Positions 1 through 6,708 of a DNA stretch of 6,779 nucleotides are shown here, in pieces. The DNA lies in the NCBI GenBank assembly GCA_030597435.1, contig JAUVRV010000144.1, forward strand, positions 1 through 6,779, given 5' to 3'. The first letter of the stretch is position 1. Every line of letters starts with the position of its first letter. The notes beneath the pieces were generated by a model that was not told where the DNA came from, did no database searches, and saw only the letters and a program-made list of their open reading frames with translations. The translations under genes and the position numbers were made by a program. This stretch comes from Gemmatimonadales bacterium. GTDB taxonomy: Bacteria; Gemmatimonadota; Gemmatimonadetes; Gemmatimonadales; GWC2-71-9.

Positions 1-6
1 CATTCG

Positions 7-27
7 ACATTCTACATTCTACATTCT
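7..27. repeat. Heptamer tandem repeat, 3 perfect copies of ACATTCT
   Basis: Three perfect head-to-tail copies of ACATTCT lie at 7-13, 14-20 and 21-27, with a degenerate partial copy (cattcg) at 1-6. The array sits directly downstream of the peptidase stop codon (29-31, minus strand), so it lies in the 3' flank of that gene. It may extend past the left edge of the window. No terminator-like stem is visible with it. Confidence 0.8.
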
Positions 28-28
28 A

Positions 29-2131
29 TCAGTTCCCCGTAAGCCCTCGCTTCTCCAGCAGCGGCTGAATCGTTGGCGGACGGCCGCGGAATTCCTCGTA
101 CAATTCCATCCCCGGTCGGCTGCCACCCTTTGACAGCAACTCGCGGTACTTGCGAGCCGTTTCCTGATCAAAGAGAGAGGTTTCCTTGAATGCCTGGAAG
201 GCGTCGGCGTCCAGGACCTCGGCCCAAATGTAGCTGTAATAGCCCGCCGCGTATCCGCCCGAGAAGATGTGAGCAAAGTAGGGGCTACGATATCGCGGGA
301 TAATCTCTGGTATCAGGCGAATGCGCCGCATCTCTTCGTCTTCGAACGTGCGGGCCTCTTGCTCGGTTGCCTCGGCAAGGGTGTGCCATGCCAAGTCGAG
401 ATATGACGCTGCCATGTACTCGACCGTGGCAAATCCCTGGTTGAACCTGCCCGCGGCCTCGAGCTTCTCGATCAACTCATCGGGGATAGGCTCGCCGGTC
501 TGGTAGTGCTTGGCATACATCCGGAGCACCTCCGGCTCACCCATCCAGTTCTCCATCACTTGAGACGGGAACTCGACAAACTCTCGCGGCACGTTGGTCC
601 CCGACAGCGACTCGTAGGTCACATCAGACAACAAGCCGTGCAACGCATGCCCGAACTCGTGTGCCAGTGTCTGCGCGTTCTCGAACGAAATGAGTGAAGG
701 CACGCCACCGGCCGGCGGCGGGAAGTTGAAGTTGGTGGTCACGATCGGGAAAACATCGCCGTCGAGCTTGGACTGGGCCCTGAGAGCGTTCATCCACGCG
801 CCGCCGTTCTTACTCTCACGGGCGAAGAAATCCATGTACATGATGCCGACCAGCGTACCGTCAGCCTCCTTCACCTCGAACACCTGCTGGTCCTCATGCC
901 ACCGCGGAATGTCTTCGAGTTCGGTGAAGGTGAGCCCAAACAACCGGTTGGCCACGCTGAACACACCGTCACGCACCGCGTTCACCTCGAAGTACGACCG
1001 GAGCACTTCCTCATCGAGATCGTAGCGGGCCTTCCGCACCTTCTCGGCGTAGTAACGCCAGTCCCATCCCTCCAGATCGCCCTCGACCCCATCCTCACCC
1101 ATCATTTCCTGCAACGCCGCGCGCTCTGCCATGGAAACGCGGAGTGCGGGCTCCCAGATTTGATTCAGGAACTCGTAGACCCGATCCGGAGTCTCGGCCA
1201 TGTTGTCAGACAACACGAAATGCGCGTGTGTCTCATACCCCATCAATAAGGCACGCTCGGCACGCAGTGTGGCCATTTGCGCCAAGATCGCCTTGTTGTC
1301 GGCCGCGTTGTCGTTGTCACCCCGCATCGCGTAGCCCATGAAGAGCTGGCGCCGCAGTTCTCTGTTCGGTGAGTATTGTAGGAACGGTTCGATACTCGGT
1401 CGCTGCAATGTGAACGACCAACCGCCATCGTGTTCCCTGCGTTCGGCTTCTTCAGACGCTCCCGCGACCAAACTCGCCGGCAGATCTCCCAGATCGGCTT
1501 CGTCCGTCACGTGGATCTCAAAATCATTGGTCTCTTGCAGCAGGTTCTGACCGAACTGCTGTGAAAGCTGCGCCAGTTCGCCGTTGATCTCCCGTAGACG
1601 GGACTGTGACTCCTCGTCCAGGTTGATACCGCTACGCACGAACGCCTTGTGTGTTTCTTCCAGCAGTTTCTGCTGCTCGGACGTGAGATCCAACTCCTCG
1701 CGCTGATCGTACACCACCTTGACACGATCGTATAGTGCACGATTCAGCGTGATGTCGTCTCCGTGGGCCGCCAACTCAGGTGCCACCGTGCTCGCAACCT
1801 CACGGAGAGAATCGTTGGAATGGGCCGACTCCACTGCGAAGAAGACATTAGAAACCCGCGTCAGATTCTTGCCGCTACGCTCCAGCGCCTCAATTGTATT
1901 GGCGAACGTGGCTGGATCCATATTGCCAATGATGGGGTCGATCTCAGCCTTGTGTTGCTCCATGGCAGTCCTGAATGCCGGCAAGTAGTGCTCGTCCTCT
2001 ATCTGATCGAACGGCGGCACGCCGTACGGAGTATCCCACTCCGCTAGCAGCGGACCACTGTTGTCGGACTCGGCACAGGCTGTGAGGTAGACCATGATCG
2101 AAAGCAGCGCTATACGAGAAAGGGTTTTCAT
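29..2131 (-). CDS. dcp: Exported M3 family metallopeptidase, peptidyl-dipeptidase Dcp type, lipoprotein
   Basis: Zinc metallopeptidase of family M3, most like peptidyl-dipeptidase Dcp, which removes dipeptides from the C-termini of oligopeptides. Length from the chosen ATG is 700 aa, close to the roughly 680 aa usual for Dcp. The zinc site is intact: HEFGH at residues 491-495 (H491 and H495 ligands, E492 catalytic) and the third ligand E520 inside FVEFPSQ, 29 residues after the first His as in the thimet oligopeptidase family. A substrate-binding loop follows, HIFSGGYAAGYYSY from H621, with the conserved His and Tyr residues in the bacterial Dcp arrangement. The C-terminus (ELYEEFRGRPP..QPLLEKRGL) also matches Dcp. 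The N-terminus is a lipoprotein signal (MKTLSRIALL...) with lipobox LTAC and C19. Residue +2 is Ala, so outer-membrane sorting and periplasmic or surface exposure are inferred; E. coli Dcp is not a lipoprotein. A GTG at 2150-2152 would add seven residues but overlaps the Shine-Dalgarno, so ATG at 2131 is preferred. The gene ends in tandem stops TGA TAG. Confidence 0.95.
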   Translation of the reverse strand: MKTLSRIALLSIMVYLTACAESDNSGPLLAEWDTPYGVPPFDQIEDEHYLPAFRTAMEQHKAEIDPIIGNMDPATFANTIEALERSGKNLTRVSNVFFAVESAHSNDSLREVASTVAPELAAHGDDITLNRALYDRVKVVYDQREELDLTSEQQKLLEETHKAFVRSGINLDEESQSRLREINGELAQLSQQFGQNLLQETNDFEIHVTDEADLGDLPASLVAGASEEAERREHDGGWSFTLQRPSIEPFLQYSPNRELRRQLFMGYAMRGDNDNAADNKAILAQMATLRAERALLMGYETHAHFVLSDNMAETPDRVYEFLNQIWEPALRVSMAERAALQEMMGEDGVEGDLEGWDWRYYAEKVRKARYDLDEEVLRSYFEVNAVRDGVFSVANRLFGLTFTELEDIPRWHEDQQVFEVKEADGTLVGIMYMDFFARESKNGGAWMNALRAQSKLDGDVFPIVTTNFNFPPPAGGVPSLISFENAQTLAHEFGHALHGLLSDVTYESLSGTNVPREFVEFPSQVMENWMGEPEVLRMYAKHYQTGEPIPDELIEKLEAAGRFNQGFATVEYMAASYLDLAWHTLAEATEQEARTFEDEEMRRIRLIPEIIPRYRSPYFAHIFSGGYAAGYYSYIWAEVLDADAFQAFKETSLFDQETARKYRELLSKGGSRPGMELYEEFRGRPPTIQPLLEKRGLTGN

Positions 2132-2142
2132 GATATCAGGCG

Positions 2143-2149
2143 CCTCCTT
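2143..2149 (-). promoter_or_regulatory. Shine-Dalgarno AAGGAGG of the M3 peptidase gene
   Basis: On the minus strand AAGGAGG lies 11 bases before the ATG at 2131. The alternative GTG start at 2150-2152 abuts this site, so the site fixes the downstream ATG as the start and puts the lipoprotein signal at the very N-terminus. Confidence 0.75.
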
Positions 2150-2152
2150 CAC

Positions 2153-2436
2153 ACCGGGATACCACAGTTCATTTCAAGATGTTGCAGCCCAACTCACCGA
2201 AAAATTGAGAAAGAGCTGCTGGAGCATCCGCTCAAATCGGCGAATGACGGTAGGAAGCTACGAGGTACGCCACACCGGGGCAATTGGGGGGTAGAAGCCC
2301 TCATGCGGACCACCATAACCTGGCCCGCACTTGGATCGGGACGGCGCTGGGACGGGAATGACGCAGCAGACAGTCAGTCCGATAGCTTAGATTGCTGAGG
2401 CAAGGCAAGGACATTCTACGGTATTGAGGAGTTCAC
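2153..2436. other. Divergent intergenic region between peptidase and coiled-coil lipoprotein
   Basis: This region must carry promoters for both divergent genes. On the plus strand GAGGAG at 2426-2431 lies 5 bases before the ATG at 2437 and is a good ribosome-binding site. TAGATT at 2388-2393 is a possible -10 element, but no convincing -35 precedes it. I found no convincing promoter for the minus-strand gene, no RNA gene and no credible small reading frame. The AT-rich run near 2200-2212 is the only notable compositional change. Confidence 0.5.
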
Positions 2437-3333
2437 ATGTTGTTTGAGACACAAGGCATCAGACCAATCATCTCGTTATTGATCACGCCGATTCTCGCTG
2501 TCGCGGTAGGGTGCGGGCCGTCGCAGGAGACCCAGCAACGCATGGCCGAGTTGGAAGAGGCCGCCGCCCGGAAGGACAGCCTGCTAATCGAGATCGCCGA
2601 CCTGGGCCGGTTCATGAGCGACGTGAGCGCTGAACTGTCGGATGTGAGTCTCGAGGGATCGGATCTGGAAGTGATGCTGGAATCTCCCATGCAAGCCTCA
2701 CGCGACTCGGTGCTGGTGAAGATCCAGTACCTCAATGACCGAGTCGAGAAGGGTGAGCAGAGGCTGGCCCAGAGCCGGCAACGAATCCGCTCTCTGGCAC
2801 TGGAATCGGACACGCTGGAAGCACTGCTGGCCGAGACGATCCGCAGCTACGAGCGAACACTGGAGAACCAGCGGGCCACGATTGTATCACTGAACGACCG
2901 CGTAACCCTACTCCAAGCAGACAACGTCCGCTTGGCCGCGTCGTTGGACACAGTCTCGACCCAGCTCGACACTCTCAAGGCCGAAACGGGAACAGTTTAC
3001 TACGTTGTCGGCACCAAGGACGATTTGCTCGAACGCGGTTTGGTTGAGAAGGAAGGTGGCTCGAGAGTTCTGTTCATCTTTGGCAAGCGGGGCGAAACGT
3101 TGGTACCCGCGAGGGAACTCGATCCCGCAGAGTTCACGGCGATCGACAAGCACCGGGTCACGACCATTCCACTACCCGATTCGACAGCCGAGTATGAGAT
3201 AGCATCACGCCACCCAACCGATCAACTCTGGTTGACCGAGGATGGCAAGATACGCGGCTCGGCGCTCGAGATAGCGTCACCGGACCAGTTCTGGCTGGCA
3301 TCGAAGTTCTTGATCGTGGTGCAGAAGGACTGA
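2437..3333 (+). CDS. Coiled-coil lipoprotein with conserved C-terminal domain, function unknown
   Basis: A 298-aa predicted lipoprotein. Residues 1-25 form a signal peptide with a hydrophobic core (IISLLITPILAVAV) and lipobox AVGC with C26; the +2 residue is Gly, so outer-membrane sorting is inferred. Residues about 30-185 are rich in Glu, Arg, Leu and Asp with heptad-like spacing (QRMAELEEAAARKDSLL; RLAQSRQRIRSLALES; SLNDRVTLLQADNVRL) and are probably a long coiled coil in two segments, broken near residues 70-90. From residue 186 a compact domain follows: TVYYVVGTKDDLLERGLV, then a Val/Leu-rich stretch, DKHRVTTIPLPDS, a HP motif, and a closing DQFWLASKFLIVVQKD. From memory, this order (YY.(V/I)GTK..L, IPL, HP, FW..SK(F/Y)L(V/I)V) resembles a domain at the end of coiled-coil lipoproteins in Bacteroidota, some automatically named collagen-binding adhesins. 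I do not transfer that function. The ATG has GAGGAG 5 bases upstream. It stands alone on the plus strand, divergent from the peptidase and convergent with the receptor. Confidence 0.88.
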   Translation: MLFETQGIRPIISLLITPILAVAVGCGPSQETQQRMAELEEAAARKDSLLIEIADLGRFMSDVSAELSDVSLEGSDLEVMLESPMQASRDSVLVKIQYLNDRVEKGEQRLAQSRQRIRSLALESDTLEALLAETIRSYERTLENQRATIVSLNDRVTLLQADNVRLAASLDTVSTQLDTLKAETGTVYYVVGTKDDLLERGLVEKEGGSRVLFIFGKRGETLVPARELDPAEFTAIDKHRVTTIPLPDSTAEYEIASRHPTDQLWLTEDGKIRGSALEIASPDQFWLASKFLIVVQKD

Positions 3334-3437
3334 CGGCTAATCGGGCTACCGTCCGCTGCGAGTCTGTGAGACGCCGTATAGCAAAAGTCGCTCGGGCCGT
3401 GCGGCGTTCATCAGGCTCGCGAGACTGTTAGCGGGTA

Positions 3438-3875
3438 TCACCTGCTCCCGAACGGCACATTCACGCGCAACCTGATATCGCGGCCGAGGCTGAGCGCGTA
3501 GCCTTTGTACGTATCCAGAAAGTCGCGGTATACCTCATCCATGAGATTGTGGACAATCAGGTCGACGTTGGCACGCTGTCCGGCTAGCGCAAAGTCGAAT
3601 CCCGCAGCTGCGTGTACCAACGTGTATCTCGCAGTCGAGGCCAACCCGAAGTTGGGATTGTTATCGTACTGCCAGAACGGCTCGTAGCGCCCGGCCGCAT
3701 CCTTGTCGCCCACGAAGCGAAGGCCAACGCTCAAGTATAGATTCTGAAGTCCCCACAACGAGGGCTGAGTGAACATGACTTCTCCTTCTACCGCCGAGGC
3801 CGGCAACAAGGGCAGCTCTTCAGCTGTATCGGTGTTCTTGCCGGAGACCAAGCGGAATAGTCCGGTCAGCCGGAG
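3438..3875 (-). pseudogene. C-terminal barrel portion of the TonB-dependent receptor, downstream of an in-frame TGA
   Basis: This is the same reading frame as the receptor upstream, resuming directly after TGA at 3876-3878. It reads LRLTGLFRLVSGKNTD and then about 130 further residues to a TGA at 3438-3440. The content is typical of the last strands of a TonB-dependent receptor: an LVSGKN-type strand, alternating aromatic strands (LYLSVGLRFVGDK), VDLIVHNLMDEVYRDFLDTYKG, and a closing strand GRDIRLRVNVPF followed by GSR. The NL.DEVYRD segment matches the 'v.NllDe.Y.df' pattern of receptor C-termini. No ribosome-binding site or good start codon lies near its beginning; the best candidate is a TTG at 3849-3851, so independent translation is unlikely. 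With the upstream part the full frame would be 807 residues including the TGA position. Confidence 0.8.
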
Positions 3876-5861
3876 TCAGGGTAGAAGTTGAGCTTGAAGG
3901 GATGCATCCATCCCCCACAACACCGCATCTCCTTGAATCGCCCGCATGATGGGTATGCCAGTTACGCTGTCAACCGTTTCTGTGTTGACCAGGTAGATGT
4001 AAGTGCGAATGCCGTTTCTGTATCCCGTCAGCTTGGCCTGGAGCCTCCGCGATTGCCAGCGAAACGACAGATCGGTGTTGATCGAGGCCTCTCGCTCCAA
4101 ACTCGGATTGCCGATCTGGAAGGCGGCCACGCCTCCGTGGATTCCATATGCGTGCAGTTCGAAGATGCTCGGTGCTCGGAAGCCAGTCCCCGCGTTGACC
4201 GCGATGGTGAGATCATCAGTAGTCATATATGCTAGCCCCACCGACCCAGTCACCACCTGATAGCTCTGCTGGAGCGCTGCATCTGTCTCGCCGATCTCGT
4301 AATCGGGTAACCTCAACCGATCGTCGGGTGCAGCCCGCTGGTAGCGCGAGTCGTAGCGACCTCCTAGGGACAGCGAAAAGCGGTGTAGTCTAACCTCCTC
4401 GTAAAAGAAGGCGGCGAAGTTCCGGATGGTCGCTGAGGGTACCAGCAGTTCGACTCCCCTACTGTGCTGATCCTGGAACCCGTATTCGAGGCCTATCCTA
4501 CCTGCCAGCGGCCCCAGGGCAGAGTGCTCTGCCTCGAGACGGCCCGTATACGACTGCAGCTCGATATCGACAACAACAGCATCCGGAAGCTGATCACGTG
4601 CCGCACCCGGCCTGTTCGACTGGCGTACGTTGCGGAGATAGCTCACCGTCGGGTGTATCAGCCAATTCTGGAGTGGCGCCAGTGTAGCCTTGCCCAGCAC
4701 CACGTCGTTCTCGAGCCTCTGACCCACCCCGTCGCCGGTGGGCAGTAGGAAATTGTGTTCGTCGCGCCATCCGGTATAGGTAGCAGCGAACGTTCCCACA
4801 CGAGCGTGGTATCCGATTCCAATGCTACCGCTCAATTGGTCATAATCAGTGTAGTTCAACAGACCGCTGAACCGGGGATCGGTCCCGATACCGGTCTGCT
4901 CGGCGGTCGGCGTGTTGGGAGTCCGGACATTGCCGGCGGATCGCCGCACCAACGATCCCGTCCATCCGACATCCCCAGCTGCGCCTTCCAGTGCCACCCC
5001 ACCTGCCAGTTCGCCGTTGTTGCCGGAATACTCACCCAGGATGCGTCCCCGCACAAAAGCAGAACCGCCGGTCGCATGCGGGATACTGCGTGGTATGACG
5101 TTCACAACTCCACCGATTGCGTCCGAACCATACAACACAGATGAGGAACCTCGCACGACCTCGATCCGCTCAGCCAGGAACGGATCGACGTTGGCCCAGT
5201 GCCGCACGCCATACTGCTGGAAGTCCATGGCAACGCCGTCACTGAGTATGCGAACACGATTCCCGCTGAGGCCTCTGATCACCGGTTTCCCGGCCTGTTT
5301 CCCCGTAGCGATGTTGGCTACTCCAGGCAGGTGCTCCAGCGAACCGCCCAGGCTTGCTTCCTGCCTGCGCAGTTTCTCGTGGCCACCGAGTACTGCGAGA
5401 TCGGGGGCTGTGCTCTGCGGATCCGAGGCACGAGGCGTTGCCGTAACCGAGATGGCGGCGACCTCGAAAGCGCTTGCCTGCAAGGCGATGTCGATAGTCG
5501 TTGTGCGACCATCCCCCACGACGACGTCGCGTCTTTGTGGAGCAAACCCGAGTCGTGCGTAAGCAACGATGTATGTGCCGGCTGGTACCCGAGTGAGAGA
5601 ATACTTGCCGTCGTCATCTGAAATCACCTGTCGATTCAGTTGGACGATGGTAACGGTCACTCCTCCAAGGGGCTCACCCGTAGAATCGGTTACCTGGCCG
5701 ACAATTGTGCCGGGATCAACGGCGACAGCTGCTAGCGGCCGTGTCGCACTGGCCAAGAGCACCACGACCGTGATGGCCTGCCAAATGGATCTCTCGCATA
5801 AGACCAGCATCGCACGGTTGTGCACCTTGTTCTTCCAGGCGGCTCGTTCTTGCACTGACAT
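3876..5861 (-). CDS. TonB-dependent outer-membrane receptor, truncated by a premature TGA
   Basis: TonB-dependent receptor, which imports a ligand across the outer membrane using TonB/ExbBD energy. There is a signal peptide with a long n-region and hydrophobic core near residues 28-46 (ITVVVLLASA), cleaved probably around AVA at 45-47. A carboxypeptidase-regulatory-like beta-sandwich covers about 51-128 (GTIVGQVTDSTGEPLGGVTV; DDGKYSLTRVPAGTY). A TonB-box-like segment, EVAAISVTATPR, is at 133-144. The plug domain covers about 150-260 with VIRGLSGNRVRIL and RIEVVRGSSSVLYGSDAIGG. Barrel strands follow, with a DEHNFLLP segment and a RAPSIFELHAYG motif. The plug resembles ZnuD-like receptors (zinc/haem) in its layout 'PVIRGL.G.RVRIL..GV...H...V.P.LAERIEVVRG', but the substrate cannot be read from sequence. 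AGAAGGGAGA lies 10 bases before ATG 5859-5861 and supports this start over Met18. The product stops at residue 661 (AQLLP), about 145 residues short, lacking the terminal barrel strands needed for outer-membrane assembly. It is co-directional with the small His/Cys gene, 196 bases downstream of it. Confidence 0.9.
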   Translation of the reverse strand: MSVQERAAWKNKVHNRAMLVLCERSIWQAITVVVLLASATRPLAAVAVDPGTIVGQVTDSTGEPLGGVTVTIVQLNRQVISDDDGKYSLTRVPAGTYIVAYARLGFAPQRRDVVVGDGRTTTIDIALQASAFEVAAISVTATPRASDPQSTAPDLAVLGGHEKLRRQEASLGGSLEHLPGVANIATGKQAGKPVIRGLSGNRVRILSDGVAMDFQQYGVRHWANVDPFLAERIEVVRGSSSVLYGSDAIGGVVNVIPRSIPHATGGSAFVRGRILGEYSGNNGELAGGVALEGAAGDVGWTGSLVRRSAGNVRTPNTPTAEQTGIGTDPRFSGLLNYTDYDQLSGSIGIGYHARVGTFAATYTGWRDEHNFLLPTGDGVGQRLENDVVLGKATLAPLQNWLIHPTVSYLRNVRQSNRPGAARDQLPDAVVVDIELQSYTGRLEAEHSALGPLAGRIGLEYGFQDQHSRGVELLVPSATIRNFAAFFYEEVRLHRFSLSLGGRYDSRYQRAAPDDRLRLPDYEIGETDAALQQSYQVVTGSVGLAYMTTDDLTIAVNAGTGFRAPSIFELHAYGIHGGVAAFQIGNPSLEREASINTDLSFRWQSRRLQAKLTGYRNGIRTYIYLVNTETVDSVTGIPIMRAIQGDAVLWGMDASLQAQLLP

Positions 5862-5871
5862 AATCTGCGGT

Positions 5872-5876
5872 CTCCC
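5872..5876 (-). promoter_or_regulatory. Shine-Dalgarno GGGAG of the TonB-dependent receptor
   Basis: The minus-strand GGGAG, inside AGAAGGGAGA, is 10 bases before the ATG at 5859-5861. No comparable site precedes the internal Met18, which supports the longer N-terminus. Confidence 0.65.
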
Positions 5877-5884
5877 TTCTCCAG

Positions 5885-5913
5885 CTCAGACTTCTGCGTT
5901 TCTCTGAGTCTGA
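5885..5913 (-). promoter_or_regulatory. Overlapping inverted repeats in the receptor leader
   Basis: TCAGACT (5886-5892) pairs perfectly with AGTCTGA (5907-5913) across 14 bases. CTCAGA (5885-5890) can pair instead with TCTGAG (5903-5908). The two stems share bases and exclude each other. They sit just upstream of the receptor's ribosome-binding site within the 197-base gap (5862-6057) that separates it from the small His/Cys gene. This could be an operator, an RNA switch or chance; no T-run follows, so it is not a classical terminator. The rest of the gap shows no gene. Confidence 0.35.
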
Positions 5914-6057
5914 ATCACACGGGAGGCTCCGGTCGGCCGGCGTGACGTGTGGGAACTTGAAGTAGCACGGCCACAGCTCGGACGGTAGTTGGGCGGCGCT
6001 GTGAGCGGTGGGAGTGTGGCTACATCCCCGTGGAATCAGGCTCTGTCCTCGAGAGGA

Positions 6058-6393
6058 TCAGATAGAGAAGGGAGGCCCTCGGGGCCACGTAGCCGGATGT
6101 TTGACCTGAGATCTGAGAACCGATGCCGCAGCCAGCGGTTGTGCGGTGGTAGGTGCTAAGTCAAATGGATGGTCCCGTGCTGCATCTACAGGAGCCTGCG
6201 TAACCAGAAGGTCTTGCAGCAGTACGCAGATCTGGTGATCGTGGCCCTGGTCCTGGGAAGCGGGATCGAGCCACTCCGTGGCGCCGACGTTTACATCCAG
6301 TGCATGACCCACCCACTGAACTCCCACGACTGTTGGCAGCAGCATTATCAACAGCCAGGCACCGAACCGACGATGACTCCGGAAGCACCTCAT
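6058..6393 (-). CDS. Small secreted His/Cys-containing protein upstream of the TonB receptor
   Basis: A predicted protein of 111 aa from the ATG at 6391-6393. It begins MRCFRSHRRFGAWLLIMLLP, a basic n-region plus hydrophobic core, and is probably a signal peptide ending near VGHA (residues 28-31) or an N-terminal membrane anchor. The mature part holds H30 and the cluster GHDHQIC (H51, H53, C56), then H75, and a low-complexity Ala/Pro/Arg tail. Small secreted proteins with an HxH..C motif (for example DUF2946-like proteins) often lie beside metal-related TonB-dependent receptors, usually with a second Cys (C..C); here the positions after C56 are V-L-L, so that pair is missing. A metal-binding or sensing role is inference only. 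The frame stays open to a TTG at 6427-6429, but that TTG is better explained as part of a -35 box. The ATG lacks a clear Shine-Dalgarno. Co-transcription with the receptor downstream is likely. Confidence 0.65.
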   Translation of the reverse strand: MRCFRSHRRFGAWLLIMLLPTVVGVQWVGHALDVNVGATEWLDPASQDQGHDHQICVLLQDLLVTQAPVDAARDHPFDLAPTTAQPLAAASVLRSQVKHPATWPRGPPFSI

Positions 6394-6400
6394 TAATAGC

Positions 6401-6429
6401 ACGCTATCGATTCCAAGCGGACCGGTCAA
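6401..6429 (-). promoter_or_regulatory. Sigma70-like promoter of the small His/Cys gene and receptor
   Basis: On the minus strand TTGACC (6424-6429, 5 of 6 to TTGACA) is followed after exactly 17 bases by TAGCGT (6401-6406, 3 of 6 to TATAAT). Only 7 bases separate the -10 from the ATG at 6391-6393, so transcription would start at or next to the start codon. This fits the absence of a ribosome-binding site. A 12-base dyad, ATAGC-AC-GCTAT (6396-6407), overlaps the -10 and could be a repressor site. Confidence 0.4.
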
Positions 6430-6453
6430 GGTCTGTGAGGGCGATCCTCGCGA

Positions 6454-6654
6454 TCAGCGTTGGAGGGGGCGCCAATATGCAAGATCGGCCTCACGCTCTC
6501 GTTGTTCTTCATCGCGTAGCTCCGCCTCGACTGAGGCTTCGTCGCTTGTGAGCGCAGCCTCCAGCATCCCACTGGCGGCCGAGTGGCGGCACCGGAAGTG
6601 CACCGCGTGTCCTCGATCGAGGTATTCCTTTGCGAAAGGGGGAACGCGTTGCAA
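6454..6654 (-). CDS. Doubtful short reading frame, possibly a gene remnant
   Basis: A minus-strand frame ends in TGA at 6454-6456 and is open upstream to about 6693. Its C-terminal half (SDEASVEAELRDEEQREREADLAYWRPLQR, split here as SDEASVEAELRD and EEQREREADLAYWRPLQR) is acidic, amphipathic and protein-like. The upstream half (FAKEYLDRGHAVHF, then FRCRHSAASGMLEAAL) is less convincing. The only initiation candidate at the annotated end is a TTG (6652-6654) with no ribosome-binding site. A second minus-strand frame (6509-6764) overlaps it and reads CRTFGEGDFGLKSTEYDLKS near the window edge, so a frameshifted remnant of one gene is possible. I do not recognise a family. Confidence 0.25.
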   Translation of the reverse strand: MQRVPPFAKEYLDRGHAVHFRCRHSAASGMLEAALTSDEASVEAELRDEEQREREADLAYWRPLQR

Positions 6655-6708
6655 TGCGTTGGGTACGTGGCGTTGAGCGTGCCTTAAGCGACTTTAGATC
6701 GTATTCAG

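Noticed and set aside
2150..2152. GTG start giving a 707-aa peptidase
   Set aside because: It overlaps the strong AAGGAGG site that serves the downstream ATG, and would place seven polar or charged residues before the lipoprotein signal.
2433..2813. 126-aa minus-strand frame
   Set aside because: Antisense to the coiled-coil lipoprotein gene; Ser/Arg-rich shadow of its codons with no recognisable motif.
3332..3353. Stem GACGG...CCGTC after the lipoprotein gene as a bidirectional terminator
   Set aside because: Only 5 base pairs with a 12-base loop and no T-run on either side; too weak to call.
3438..3878. Global recoding of TGA as Trp or Gly
   Set aside because: All accepted frames end in TGA at family-appropriate or plausible positions, Trp is encoded by TGG throughout, and the composition is unlike known TGA-recoding lineages.
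4912..5562. 216-aa open frame on the plus strand
   Set aside because: It lies fully antisense to the plug and barrel region of the receptor; the composition is Pro/Ser/Arg-rich with no domain, as expected of a shadow frame.
5862..5880. GGGAGACCGC before the receptor start resembles the end of a cobalamin-riboswitch B12 box (GGAGACCTGC)
   Set aside because: The remaining conserved riboswitch elements (GGTGCC-like, GGGAA and GCCACTG segments in order) could not be found in the roughly 200-base leader; the match is explained by the Shine-Dalgarno. A covariance-model search of the leader would settle it.
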